A stretch of DNA of 64,000 nucleotides from JALUZX01 sp964561605. Lineage in GTDB: Bacteria > Planctomycetota > UBA1135 > JALUZX01. How positions within the stretch are numbered: position 1 is the first letter of the stretch; each line of letters starts with the position of its first letter. The stretch spans positions 186,001-250,000 of the forward strand of contig CAZLQD010000005.1 in assembly GCA_964561605.1 (NCBI GenBank), given 5' to 3'. Shown here in pieces: positions 53,818 through 61,482 of this stretch. A program made the position numbers and the translations under genes. The notes under the pieces are model-generated. The model was not told the origin of the DNA. It saw only the letters and a list, made by a program, of their open reading frames with translations, and made no database searches.

Positions 53818-54948
53818 TTGATCCTGGCGGCCCCCGATTCCTTCAAAGGCTCCCTGTCCGCCGCCCGGGCGGCCCGGGCCCTGGCCGAAGGGGTCGGCCG
53901 GGTCCTTCCCGGGGAAGAGGTCCTCCAGGTCCCCCTGGCCGACGGCGGAGAGGGAACGGCGGACGCCCTCCTTGCGGCCCTGGGGGGGAGGAAGGTCCCC
54001 GCCCGGGTCCAGGACCCCCTGGGCCGCCCCGTGGAGGCCTTCTTCGCCCTCCTGGAAGGAGGAAAGAGGGCCGTCGTGGAGATGGCCGCCGCCTCGGGAT
54101 TGACCCTGGTCCCCCGGGAAGAGAGGGACATCCTGAGGGCCTCCACCTTCGGGACGGGGGAACTGATCCGCCTCGCCCTGGAGGCCGGGGCCGAGGAGAT
54201 CCTGGTGGGGCTGGGAGGGAGCGCCACCTGCGACGGCGGGGCCGGAATGGCCCGGGCCCTGGGCTTCTCCCTCCTGGACGGGGAAGGAAAAGAGCTTCCC
54301 CCCGGCGGCGGCCCCCTGGTGCGACTCGCCGGGATCGAAACCTCGGGCAGGCATCCCGCCCTCGACGGCGCCCGGATCGTCGGGATCTGCGACGTGGACA
54401 ACCCCCTTCTCGGACCCCGGGGGGCCGCCGCCGTCTTCGCCCCCCAGAAAGGAGCAGGCCCGAAGGAGGTGGAAGTGCTGGAAGAAGGGCTGCGCCGCCT
54501 GGCGGAAGCCTTGAAGAGACGTTTCGGCCGGGAGGTGGCGGACCTTCCCGGCGCCGGAGCGGCCGGCGGCCTCGGCGCAGGTCTCGCCGGTTTCCTCGGT
54601 GCCGAATTGGAAAGGGGATTCGACCTGGTGGCCCGGGTCCTCTCCCTGGAAGAGAAGATCTCCCGGGCCCGGCTGGTCCTGACGGGCGAGGGCCGCCTGG
54701 ACGGCCAGACCGCCATGGGGAAAGCGCCCTTCGGGGTGATCCGGCTCTGCCGCAGAAAGGGCGTCCCCGTGATCGCCCTCGCGGGGGAACTGGGCCCCGG
54801 CCTGGATGCCCTCTACGAAGAAGGTCTCTCCTCGGCCTTCTCCCTCTGCCCGGGCCCCGTATCCCCTGAAGAAGCCCGAACCAGGGCGGCGGAATTCCTG
54901 GCCGGCGCCGCCGAAAGGGCCCTCCGGGCCTTCCTCGCCCGGCCCTGA
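53818..54948 (+). CDS. glxK: Glycerate kinase (GlxK/GarK family)
   Basis: The start is TTG 53818 behind AAAGGAGG, giving 376 residues. Type I glycerate kinase features: APDSFKGSLSA near the N-terminus, PLADGGEGTADALL, GLGGSATCDGGAGMARALG, ICDVDNPLLGPRGAAAVFAPQ (split across strands), GAAGGLGAGLAGFLGA and TGEGRLDGQTAMGKAPFGV. It phosphorylates glycerate with ATP to 2- or 3-phosphoglycerate, feeding glycolysis. A hydroxypyruvate/glyoxylate reductase-like gene lies nearby. Length matches the family. Confidence 0.95.
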   Translation: MILAAPDSFKGSLSAARAARALAEGVGRVLPGEEVLQVPLADGGEGTADALLAALGGRKVPARVQDPLGRPVEAFFALLEGGKRAVVEMAAASGLTLVPREERDILRASTFGTGELIRLALEAGAEEILVGLGGSATCDGGAGMARALGFSLLDGEGKELPPGGGPLVRLAGIETSGRHPALDGARIVGICDVDNPLLGPRGAAAVFAPQKGAGPKEVEVLEEGLRRLAEALKRRFGREVADLPGAGAAGGLGAGLAGFLGAELERGFDLVARVLSLEEKISRARLVLTGEGRLDGQTAMGKAPFGVIRLCRRKGVPVIALAGELGPGLDALYEEGLSSAFSLCPGPVSPEEARTRAAEFLAGAAERALRAFLARP

Positions 54949-55024
54949 AGGGAAATTTCCGCTCCCCGGAAAAAAAGCCGGCTCCACCTAAAGCGGTTCT
55001 CCGGCGCCGGTCGAAGATCCACCC

Positions 55025-58000
55025 ATGAGAACCAGGGGCAACGAAACGGCGGCTCTTCTCCTCCTCCTGGCCTGGGCGGTCCTTCTCCCGGCCGGTGTCT
55101 TCGCGGAAAACCCATTCCTGCGTAAGCGAAAGGGACCTTGCGTCGTCTGGGCCGTCACCGTCGTGAAGGCCCGGGGGCTGAGAGACCTGGATCCTCTTCC
55201 CGGGCGGGGGACATCCGACCCCTTCGTCAAAATCATCCGAAGGGAATCGATATACCGGGACGGCCCCTTCCGCGTCCTCTTCCTCCCTGTGGGCCAGACA
55301 CCCGTCGTGGAAAACGACGCCGACCCGGTCTGGAACTACACGGCGAGAATAAAACGCACCCGGAAGGGAAGCCTCATCCTCGTCTTCCGGGTCCTGGACA
55401 AGGATCCCCACGGCTCCTTCCCCCTGGGGGTGGCCCGCCTCGTCACCGACAAGGGGGGCGTCTTCCGGCTCCGGCTGAAGAGGAACCTGGTCGGCTCCCG
55501 TAACGTCCCGGGGGTCCTCACTGTGAGGGTGGAGAAGATCCTTCCCATGGTCCGGGTCCCCGACTTGATCGGGCTCTCCCTCCGGGATGCCGAAAACCGT
55601 CTTGCCGAAAACGGACTCCACCCCGCCCTCAAACCGGTCTACAAGCCGATCCTCTACCACAGGGGCATGAATTACACGGTCAACAGACAATACCCGGCCC
55701 CGGGAAGCCGGATCCCCTCCCACTCCATGGTCCGCCTGGTCTACACCAGGCCTTTCACCATGACAATGCCCAACCTGAAGGGGCTCACGAGAAAGGAGGC
55801 GGAAAAAAAGTTCCCCGCGATCTTCCGGAAGGGAGTCCGCTTCGGGGAGGAAAAGGCCGGGAGTTCCGACAGGAGCCGCTGGTTCAGGGTGACCGCCCAG
55901 TCCGTCCCGCCCGGGACCACGATCGGTGCGACCACCCCGGTCATGGTCCTTCTCCTCGTCCCCGCGCCGGGGACCCTGGTGGAAGTCCCCGACGTGAAGG
56001 GAAAGCGCTTCTACCGTGCCAGGTGGATCCTCTCCAAGGAATACCTCCGGAACGTAAAGATCCGGAAAGTGGAACACCCGACCCTTCGGGACGTGGTCCT
56101 CTCCCAGGACCCTCCGGCCGGGAGGAAGATCCCCTTCGATTCGCCCCGGGGAGTCACCCTGAGCGTGGCCGTCCTGGCCGACGGCAGGTCCCTGCTCACG
56201 GCCAAGAGCTTGGAGCCCGGCCCTCCCTTCACATGCTTCTTCTCCAGGAAGAAACACCACGAATTCCGCAAGATCCGCGTCCCCCGCCCGGGTTACCTCG
56301 TCGCCCGGTCCTTGAAGATCACCAGGGGCGCCGACGTGGAGATCCGCTTCTTCTCCCCCGACTTCAAAGTCACCGGCGTCCCTCCCGTCGCCCGGGTCGC
56401 CCCCGGCACCTGGTACGTGGACTTCGCCTCCGGTTACCGGGGGCCCTCACGGAGGCCCGCCAGGCTCCAGGTGGAGTTCGTGCCGGAGTTCGACCCGGGG
56501 GAGCCCAACGACACGAGGGAGACGGCCCGACTCCTGGAGTTTCCCACCAGGATCACCTTCGGCATATGCGGCCCCAAGGATCGGGATCACTACCGGTTCG
56601 AGCTGAAGAAGTCGTCCTACCTGGAGATCCGGGGCGGAAAGGCGATGGAGAGCGACGAGTGTCACGTGGGGATCCGGGTCACCCTGACCGACGGGGAGGG
56701 AGAGAAGTTCTACAGCGGCCCCCTGGATTGCCTGAGATGGCTTCCCCCCGGAACCTACGACCTGGAGTTCTGGGGCGAGGAGGACGGTTTCGACACCAGG
56801 CCCTACACGGTGGATCTCCGCCTCCAGGAGGACCTGGACCGGACCGAGCCCAACGACACCATCTCCGAGGCCACCCTGGTCCGGGTCCCGGCCTACGTGG
56901 CCACACGCTTCGAGAACCGTGGGTCCGATTACTTCCACCTCGTATCGAAGGAGCCGGGCTTCGTGATCGTCTCCACCGGTGGAACGCCCCTGCCCTCGGC
57001 GGTCATCTGCAACGTCACCGACTCCCGGGACAGGCGGATCCTACCCCACGGCCAGCTCCCCAGGGCCATCAGGATCGACAAGGATGCCTTCGTGAACCTG
57101 GGCCTGGAGTGCGGAAAGGACGACGAGCGCCGGGCCCCGGTGGTGGTCCACTTCGCCTTCATCCCCCTGAAGGCCGACCCCCTCGAGCCGAACGACTCCC
57201 CCGGCGGTGCCCGCACCGTGCCCGCCGACACCCCCTTGAAGGCCCTCCTCCTTCCCGCCGAGGACCGGGACTTCTACAAGTTCACCCTGGACAGGGAGCA
57301 GGAAGTGACCTTCGAGATCCTCCAGCGCCCCAAGGAGCACTTCTCCTGCGTGGGGCACCTCTTCGATTCCCGGGGGAAGGAAATCACAAAGGGGCAATTC
57401 TTCCCGCCCTTCAAGAAGAAGCTCCCTGCCGGCACCTATATCCTGGAGTGGAAGATGGAAGGAGGGATGGGGTTCCTCCAGACCGAGCCCTACGTCTTCA
57501 GGATCACGACGGCCACAGGAAGGAAACCGGCCGAAAAGAAGACCTCCGGCGGGAAGGCCCGGGACCGCTACCGGGTCCCGGGAGGACCCGGGACCGGGAA
57601 GGACGCGGAGGATGCCGTCGCCCTTGCGGCCCGGGCCTACATGCTCCTCCAGAAAGGCCGTCCCGCCCAGGCCCTGGCCCTCTACGTCCGGGCGGCCGGG
57701 AAGATCCCCCGCTCGCCGGCCCTCTGGAACGACATGGGGGTGTGTTCCTACAAGCTGGGCAAATTCCCTGTAGCGGAAAAACTCTTCAAGAAGGCCCTCG
57801 CACTGAAGGGGGACTACACCCTGGCACTCCGGAACCTGGGCGTCCTGGCGAACAGGCTGGGGGATCCCGCCGGGGCCGCTTCCTGGTGCGCCAAGGCCGT
57901 CCGGACCGAGCCCTCGGCGGTGAACCTGAGCTTCCTCGGCCACTTCCAGCTCCTTGCGGCGGCCAAGGCCGGGAACACGGAAAAGAAGAAGGAACTCCTC

Positions 58001-58099
58001 CGGCAGGCCTTGAAGAACCTCAGGCGGAGCTACGACCTGAAGAAGGACCCCAAGGTGGGAGGCCAGATCCGCATCATCGAGAAGGCCCTGGGATCCTGA
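55025..58099 (+). CDS. Secreted C2-PASTA-PPC-TPR multidomain protein
   Basis: The protein has 1,024 residues from ATG 55025, with signal peptide ALLLLLAWAVLLPAGVFA. Residues about 38-170 form a C2 domain (VVWAVTVVKARGLRDLD, GTSDPFVKI, NDADPVWNYTARI, LILVFRVLDKD), including acidic residues placed for calcium. Residues about 175-415 are three PASTA-like units (VPDLIGLSLRDAENRLAENG, MPNLKGLTRKEAEKKFP, VPDVKGKRFYRARWIL). Residues about 490-840 are three PPC-like beta-sandwiches marked by EPNDT or EPNDS. Residues about 870-1,024 are TPR helices (AYMLLQKGRPAQALALYVRA and GVCSYKLGKFPVAEKLFKKA). No catalytic motif is seen. C2 and PASTA together suggest binding to membrane phospholipid and peptidoglycan or related ligands outside the cytoplasm. 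The combination is unusual. Confidence 0.8.
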   Translation: MRTRGNETAALLLLLAWAVLLPAGVFAENPFLRKRKGPCVVWAVTVVKARGLRDLDPLPGRGTSDPFVKIIRRESIYRDGPFRVLFLPVGQTPVVENDADPVWNYTARIKRTRKGSLILVFRVLDKDPHGSFPLGVARLVTDKGGVFRLRLKRNLVGSRNVPGVLTVRVEKILPMVRVPDLIGLSLRDAENRLAENGLHPALKPVYKPILYHRGMNYTVNRQYPAPGSRIPSHSMVRLVYTRPFTMTMPNLKGLTRKEAEKKFPAIFRKGVRFGEEKAGSSDRSRWFRVTAQSVPPGTTIGATTPVMVLLLVPAPGTLVEVPDVKGKRFYRARWILSKEYLRNVKIRKVEHPTLRDVVLSQDPPAGRKIPFDSPRGVTLSVAVLADGRSLLTAKSLEPGPPFTCFFSRKKHHEFRKIRVPRPGYLVARSLKITRGADVEIRFFSPDFKVTGVPPVARVAPGTWYVDFASGYRGPSRRPARLQVEFVPEFDPGEPNDTRETARLLEFPTRITFGICGPKDRDHYRFELKKSSYLEIRGGKAMESDECHVGIRVTLTDGEGEKFYSGPLDCLRWLPPGTYDLEFWGEEDGFDTRPYTVDLRLQEDLDRTEPNDTISEATLVRVPAYVATRFENRGSDYFHLVSKEPGFVIVSTGGTPLPSAVICNVTDSRDRRILPHGQLPRAIRIDKDAFVNLGLECGKDDERRAPVVVHFAFIPLKADPLEPNDSPGGARTVPADTPLKALLLPAEDRDFYKFTLDREQEVTFEILQRPKEHFSCVGHLFDSRGKEITKGQFFPPFKKKLPAGTYILEWKMEGGMGFLQTEPYVFRITTATGRKPAEKKTSGGKARDRYRVPGGPGTGKDAEDAVALAARAYMLLQKGRPAQALALYVRAAGKIPRSPALWNDMGVCSYKLGKFPVAEKLFKKALALKGDYTLALRNLGVLANRLGDPAGAASWCAKAVRTEPSAVNLSFLGHFQLLAAAKAGNTEKKKELLRQALKNLRRSYDLKKDPKVGGQIRIIEKALGS

Positions 58100-58176
58100 G
58101 GAGGACCGGGGCCCTCTCCCCCGGCCTTCCCCGGGGAACCCTCCTCCCGCCCCCACTGGATCGGCCCCTTCCGGCC

Positions 58177-58185
58177 TGCTAGAAT
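58177..58185 (+). promoter_or_regulatory. Extended -10-like TGCTAGAAT
   Basis: TGCTAGAAT lies 56 bp upstream of the ATG at 58241, in the 141-bp gap, with CTGGAT 18 bases before TAGAAT as a weak -35 candidate. The same nonamer occurs before the sigma-factor operon at 14031-14039 (minus strand). Confidence 0.4.
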
Positions 58186-58240
58186 CCCTAGCGCCTTGGA
58201 ATTCCAGGAAAGGCCGGGAGAAGAGAAAGGGACCCCCCCG

Positions 58241-58669
58241 ATGAAACCAGAGGAAGAAGTAGAGCTCCTGCTCAATCAGGGCATCCCCTTCGCCGTGGAG
58301 ATGCTGGAAAAGTACGGCGAGTTCTACCCCTTCGCCCTGGCCCTTTCCCAGGACGGCACGCCTACCCAGATCGGGATCGATCCCGGCTCGGAACACCCCG
58401 AAAGCACCCATGTCCTGGCCCTCCTCCAGGAGGCCATGGTGAAGGGCGCCGCCGAGGGAGAGTACAAGGCCACGGCCCTGGTGGTGGACGTCTCCCTGGA
58501 AGGCGCCCAGGGAGTGGAGAACACCGACGCCATCCAGGTCGGCCTGGAACACAGCTCCGGGTATTGCGTCAACGTATTTCTTCCCTACTCCAAGACGGAA
58601 GGGGGAGAATTCTCCTTCGGGGAACTCCTTGCCTCCCCCAGGGAGAGCACGGTCTTCGACGCCCCCTAG
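58241..58669 (+). CDS. Conserved-looking small protein of unknown function
   Basis: The start is ATG 58241 (MKPEEEVELLLNQGIPFAVE), giving 142 residues; GAAAGGGA upstream is a modest ribosome site. The protein is acidic, soluble and probably alpha/beta: GEFYPFALALSQDGTPTQIG, ATALVVDVSLEGAQG, DAIQVGLEHSSGYCVNVFLP and FSFGELLASP. The pattern FYPFALAL...DAIQVGLEH..G..V.VFLPY recalls a widespread unnamed bacterial family. I recognise no domain name. It has its own promoter-like element and stands alone between convergent neighbours. Confidence 0.65.
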   Translation: MKPEEEVELLLNQGIPFAVEMLEKYGEFYPFALALSQDGTPTQIGIDPGSEHPESTHVLALLQEAMVKGAAEGEYKATALVVDVSLEGAQGVENTDAIQVGLEHSSGYCVNVFLPYSKTEGGEFSFGELLASPRESTVFDAP

Positions 58670-58699
58670 GGAGTGCCCCCCCGCCCGGAGGTCCTCCCC

Positions 58700-60616
58700 T
58701 CAGGTGACGGCCTCGGGGCTGAACTGGAGATCGTAGAGGCGCTTGTAGAGACCGCCCCGGGAGAGAAGCTCCTCGTGGGTCCCCTGCTCCACCAGGCGGC
58801 CCTCGTTCAGGACCAGGATCCAGTCCGCCCCCCTGACGGTGGAGAGCCTGTGGGCGATGACGAAACTGGTCTTGCCCCGCATCAGGTTGTCCAGGGCCTG
58901 CTGGAGGGCCCGCTCCGATTCCGAATCGAGGGAACTGGTGGCTTCGTCCAGGAGAAGGATGGAGGCCTTCTTCAGGATGGCCCGGGCCACGGTGATCCTC
59001 TGGAGCTGCCCCCCCGAGAGCCGGGCCCCCCGTTCGCCCACGATGGTCTCGTAGCCGTCGGGAAGCTGGGTGATGAAGTCGTGGATCTGGGCCGCCTTGG
59101 CCGCTTCGATCACCTCCTCCTCGGTGGCGTCGGGCCTGGCGTAGCGGATGTTCTCCAGGATGGTGGTGTTGAAGAGGAAGGGAACCTGGCTCACCAGGGC
59201 GATCTTGGCGCGGTAGGACTCCAGGTCGATCCTGGTCAGAGGAATCCCGTCCACCAGGATCCGACCCTCCGTGGGGTCGTAGAACCGGGCGATCAGGTCC
59301 ATCAGGGTGGTCTTGCCCGCTCCCGAAGGTCCCACCACGGCGGTCATCCTTCCGGCGGGGGCCTTGAAGCTCACGTCCTTGAGAACCAGCTCCTCCTCGT
59401 AGGCGAAGGAGACGTGTTCGAACTCCACGTCCCCCCGGATCTCGTCGACCCGGACCGCGTCGGGGGAGGTCTCCACCTCGGGCTTCAAGGAGAGCATCTC
59501 GTGGATCCTCTCCGTGGCGGCCAGGGATTCCATGATGATCGTATAGGAACGGGTCACCCTCTTGACGTGGGTGTAGGAGGTGGTGAGGGCCAGAGTCAGG
59601 ATCGCCATGTCCCCCGGGTCCATGAAACGGCTCGCCGGATCCACCGAGTACCACCCGAGGACGAGGATCAGGAGGGCGAAGGCCCCCTGGTAGATGAAGC
59701 TCATGGTCCCGTGGGAGGCGGCCTTGGCCCGGATCATGGACATGTAGCGCTTGAGGAAGCGCTCGTTGATCTCCCGGAAGGCCTGGATCTCCCTCTCTTC
59801 CGCCTGGAAGGCCTGAACCGTCCGGATCCCGCCGAACATCTGGGACATGGACTCGATGGAGTCCGCCATGGCCTCCAGGCTCTTGCCCGATCCTTTCCGC
59901 ACCCGCCGGCCGAAGCGGTAGATGGGGACGGCCATCACGGGAAGGGCCAGGATCACCAGCAAGGCCAGCCAGAAACTGTGGAGGGCGATGGCCGCCAGCG
60001 CGAAGTTTCCCAGGAGCTGCAGAGGCTCGAGAAGCATGTTCTCGAAGACCAGGGAGAAGGTACGCAGCGTCACGGCCGTGTCGTTGGCCACCCGGGAGAT
60101 GAGGTCTCCCAGTTTCCGCCTGGCGAAGAAGCCGAGGCCGAGCTTCAGCAGGTGGGCCGCCAGGTCGGTACGCAGGTCCACCACCACCCGCAAGGCCAGG
60201 TAGTGGGAGAGCTTGAAGTAGAAGTACATGCTCAGCCCGCCCACGACGGCCAGGAGAACGGCGAGGATCCCCACGGCGAGGAGGGTGTTGCGCTTGGCCT
60301 GGATCCGGGCCGCCTCGGTCTCGACCTTCTCGGGAGTCTCCAGGCCGATCAGGTGGAGGACCTGGTTCTCCGCCTTCTCCAGGAACTGGAGCTTCCCTCC
60401 GGCGATCCCCCCTCCCAGGCCCTGGCCGACGACCACCTTCTGGATCACCTGGCCCACCAGGACCAGGGGGGCCTTGGCGCTGAAGGCCGTCAACACGCCC
60501 AGGACCAGGACCAGGCCCACCACCCAGCGGACCCGCCAACCGTAATGGACGATGAGCCCCACCATCCTGCGGAGCTGGGCCCACCGCTCTCCCCTGGGTG
60601 GTTTCTTCCCGCTCAA
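58700..60616 (-). CDS. ABC exporter, MsbA-like half-transporter (permease-ATPase)
   Basis: The start is TTG 60616, whose TTGA overlaps the yjbQ stop (60613-60615), with GGGAAGGGA upstream; it gives about 638 residues. Six membrane spans (about 15-350) form a type IV exporter with GDLISRVANDTAVTLRTF as coupling loop. The nucleotide-binding domain has Walker A GPSGAGKTTL, the signature LSGGQLQRI (in GARLSGGQLQRITVARA), Walker B SILLLDEATSSLDSE and the switch His in FVIAHRLSTV. Such homodimers flip lipids or export hydrophobic compounds. Residues about 55-100 carry an insert between the first two spans, longer than in MsbA. Last gene of the zinc-ribbon/YjbQ/ABC operon. Confidence 0.92.
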   Translation of the reverse strand: MSGKKPPRGERWAQLRRMVGLIVHYGWRVRWVVGLVLVLGVLTAFSAKAPLVLVGQVIQKVVVGQGLGGGIAGGKLQFLEKAENQVLHLIGLETPEKVETEAARIQAKRNTLLAVGILAVLLAVVGGLSMYFYFKLSHYLALRVVVDLRTDLAAHLLKLGLGFFARRKLGDLISRVANDTAVTLRTFSLVFENMLLEPLQLLGNFALAAIALHSFWLALLVILALPVMAVPIYRFGRRVRKGSGKSLEAMADSIESMSQMFGGIRTVQAFQAEEREIQAFREINERFLKRYMSMIRAKAASHGTMSFIYQGAFALLILVLGWYSVDPASRFMDPGDMAILTLALTTSYTHVKRVTRSYTIIMESLAATERIHEMLSLKPEVETSPDAVRVDEIRGDVEFEHVSFAYEEELVLKDVSFKAPAGRMTAVVGPSGAGKTTLMDLIARFYDPTEGRILVDGIPLTRIDLESYRAKIALVSQVPFLFNTTILENIRYARPDATEEEVIEAAKAAQIHDFITQLPDGYETIVGERGARLSGGQLQRITVARAILKKASILLLDEATSSLDSESERALQQALDNLMRGKTSFVIAHRLSTVRGADWILVLNEGRLVEQGTHEELLSRGGLYKRLYDLQFSPEAVT

Positions 60617-61044
60617 GATCCCTTCCCTTCGCCCAGGACCTGGACCAGGAACCGCCGCGTTCTGGGCCGGTTGTCGAAGTCGAGGAGCACGATCTGTTGC
60701 CACGTGCCCAGGGCGGGCCCGTCAGGCCCGAAGGGAACCGAGACGGAAGGCCCCAGGAGGGCGGCCCGGACGTGGGAAAAGCCGTTTCCGTCCCCCCAGG
60801 CCCGGTCGTGGGCGTAGGGCAGGTCGGCCGGGGCCAGCCTCTCGACGGCCTTCTTCAAGTCCTCCAGGACGCCCTCCTCGTATTCGATGGTGGTCACCGC
60901 CGCCGTTGCGCCGGGGACCATCACCGTCACCAGGCCCCGGACGCAACCGCTCTCGGCCAGGGTCTCGAGCACCATGGGAGTCACGTCCCGGATATCGCAG
61001 AAGCCCTCCGTCTGGAGGGTGAATTTCTTGGTCAGGACCTTCAT
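60613..61044 (-). CDS. yjbQ: YjbQ/UPF0047 family protein
   Basis: The protein has 143 residues. The family core is complete: GLVTVMVPGATAAVTTIEYE, the metal-binding region HDRAWGDGNGFSHVRAALLG, PSVSVPF and GTWQQIVLLDFDNRPRTRRF. UPF0047 members adopt a fold with a His/Asp metal site, and Escherichia coli YjbQ shows weak thiamine phosphate synthase activity; the physiological role is unclear. It sits between a zinc-ribbon protein gene (9 bp upstream) and an ABC exporter gene (4-bp overlap). Confidence 0.93.
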   Translation of the reverse strand: MKVLTKKFTLQTEGFCDIRDVTPMVLETLAESGCVRGLVTVMVPGATAAVTTIEYEEGVLEDLKKAVERLAPADLPYAHDRAWGDGNGFSHVRAALLGPSVSVPFGPDGPALGTWQQIVLLDFDNRPRTRRFLVQVLGEGKGS

Positions 61045-61053
61045 CGGGGGGGC

Positions 61054-61353
61054 TCAGTCCAAGTCGAATGGGTTGGGGGGGCGCTCGGGATTCTTCTCGC
61101 GGGCGGCCTTCTTGCGGGCCTCCTCGAAGAGGGCCTCCAGCCGCTCCTTCTCCTTCTCCGAGTCTTCCAGGGCGTGGAGGAACTTCTCCTCCCGCTTGCG
61201 GCTCTCCTCCTCGGTCAACTCCACCAGGTCCTCCAGGCCCTGGATCTTCTTCCCCCCCGGTCTCTCCACCAGGGTGATCTTCCGGGTCACGAAGTTGATG
61301 TGGAACTTCGCCCCGCAACAGTCGCACTTGTAGATGATCGTATCCCTGGCCAT
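61054..61353 (-). CDS. Small Cys-rich (zinc-ribbon-like) coiled-coil protein
   Basis: The start is ATG 61353 with AGGAG upstream, giving 99 residues. The N-terminus MARDTIIYKCDCCGAKFHIN has Cys10, Cys12, Cys13 and His18, a likely incomplete zinc or metal knuckle. The rest is a long charged helix (ELTEEESRKREEKFLHALED, SEKEKERLEALFEEARKKAA). It looks like a scaffold or nucleic-acid/protein-binding adapter. I do not recognise a family. First gene of the operon with yjbQ and the ABC exporter. Confidence 0.7.
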   Translation of the reverse strand: MARDTIIYKCDCCGAKFHINFVTRKITLVERPGGKKIQGLEDLVELTEEESRKREEKFLHALEDSEKEKERLEALFEEARKKAAREKNPERPPNPFDLD

Positions 61354-61482
61354 GTCCGCTCCTGTCGGGAAGGGATTTTCAGGAGCCCACCCCCCCCCGT
61401 CAACCAGGAGCCCCGCCGGGGCCCGGGCCAAAGACCCGTTCCGGTGCGCTTCCGGGCCCTGGTCCCCACCAGGCCGACCCGC

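Noticed and set aside
58098..58146. Possible terminator between the C2-PASTA gene and the next gene (GAGGAGG pairing with CCTCCTC)
   Set aside because: Arms of 7 bp are 35 bp apart with a poor interior and no T-run.
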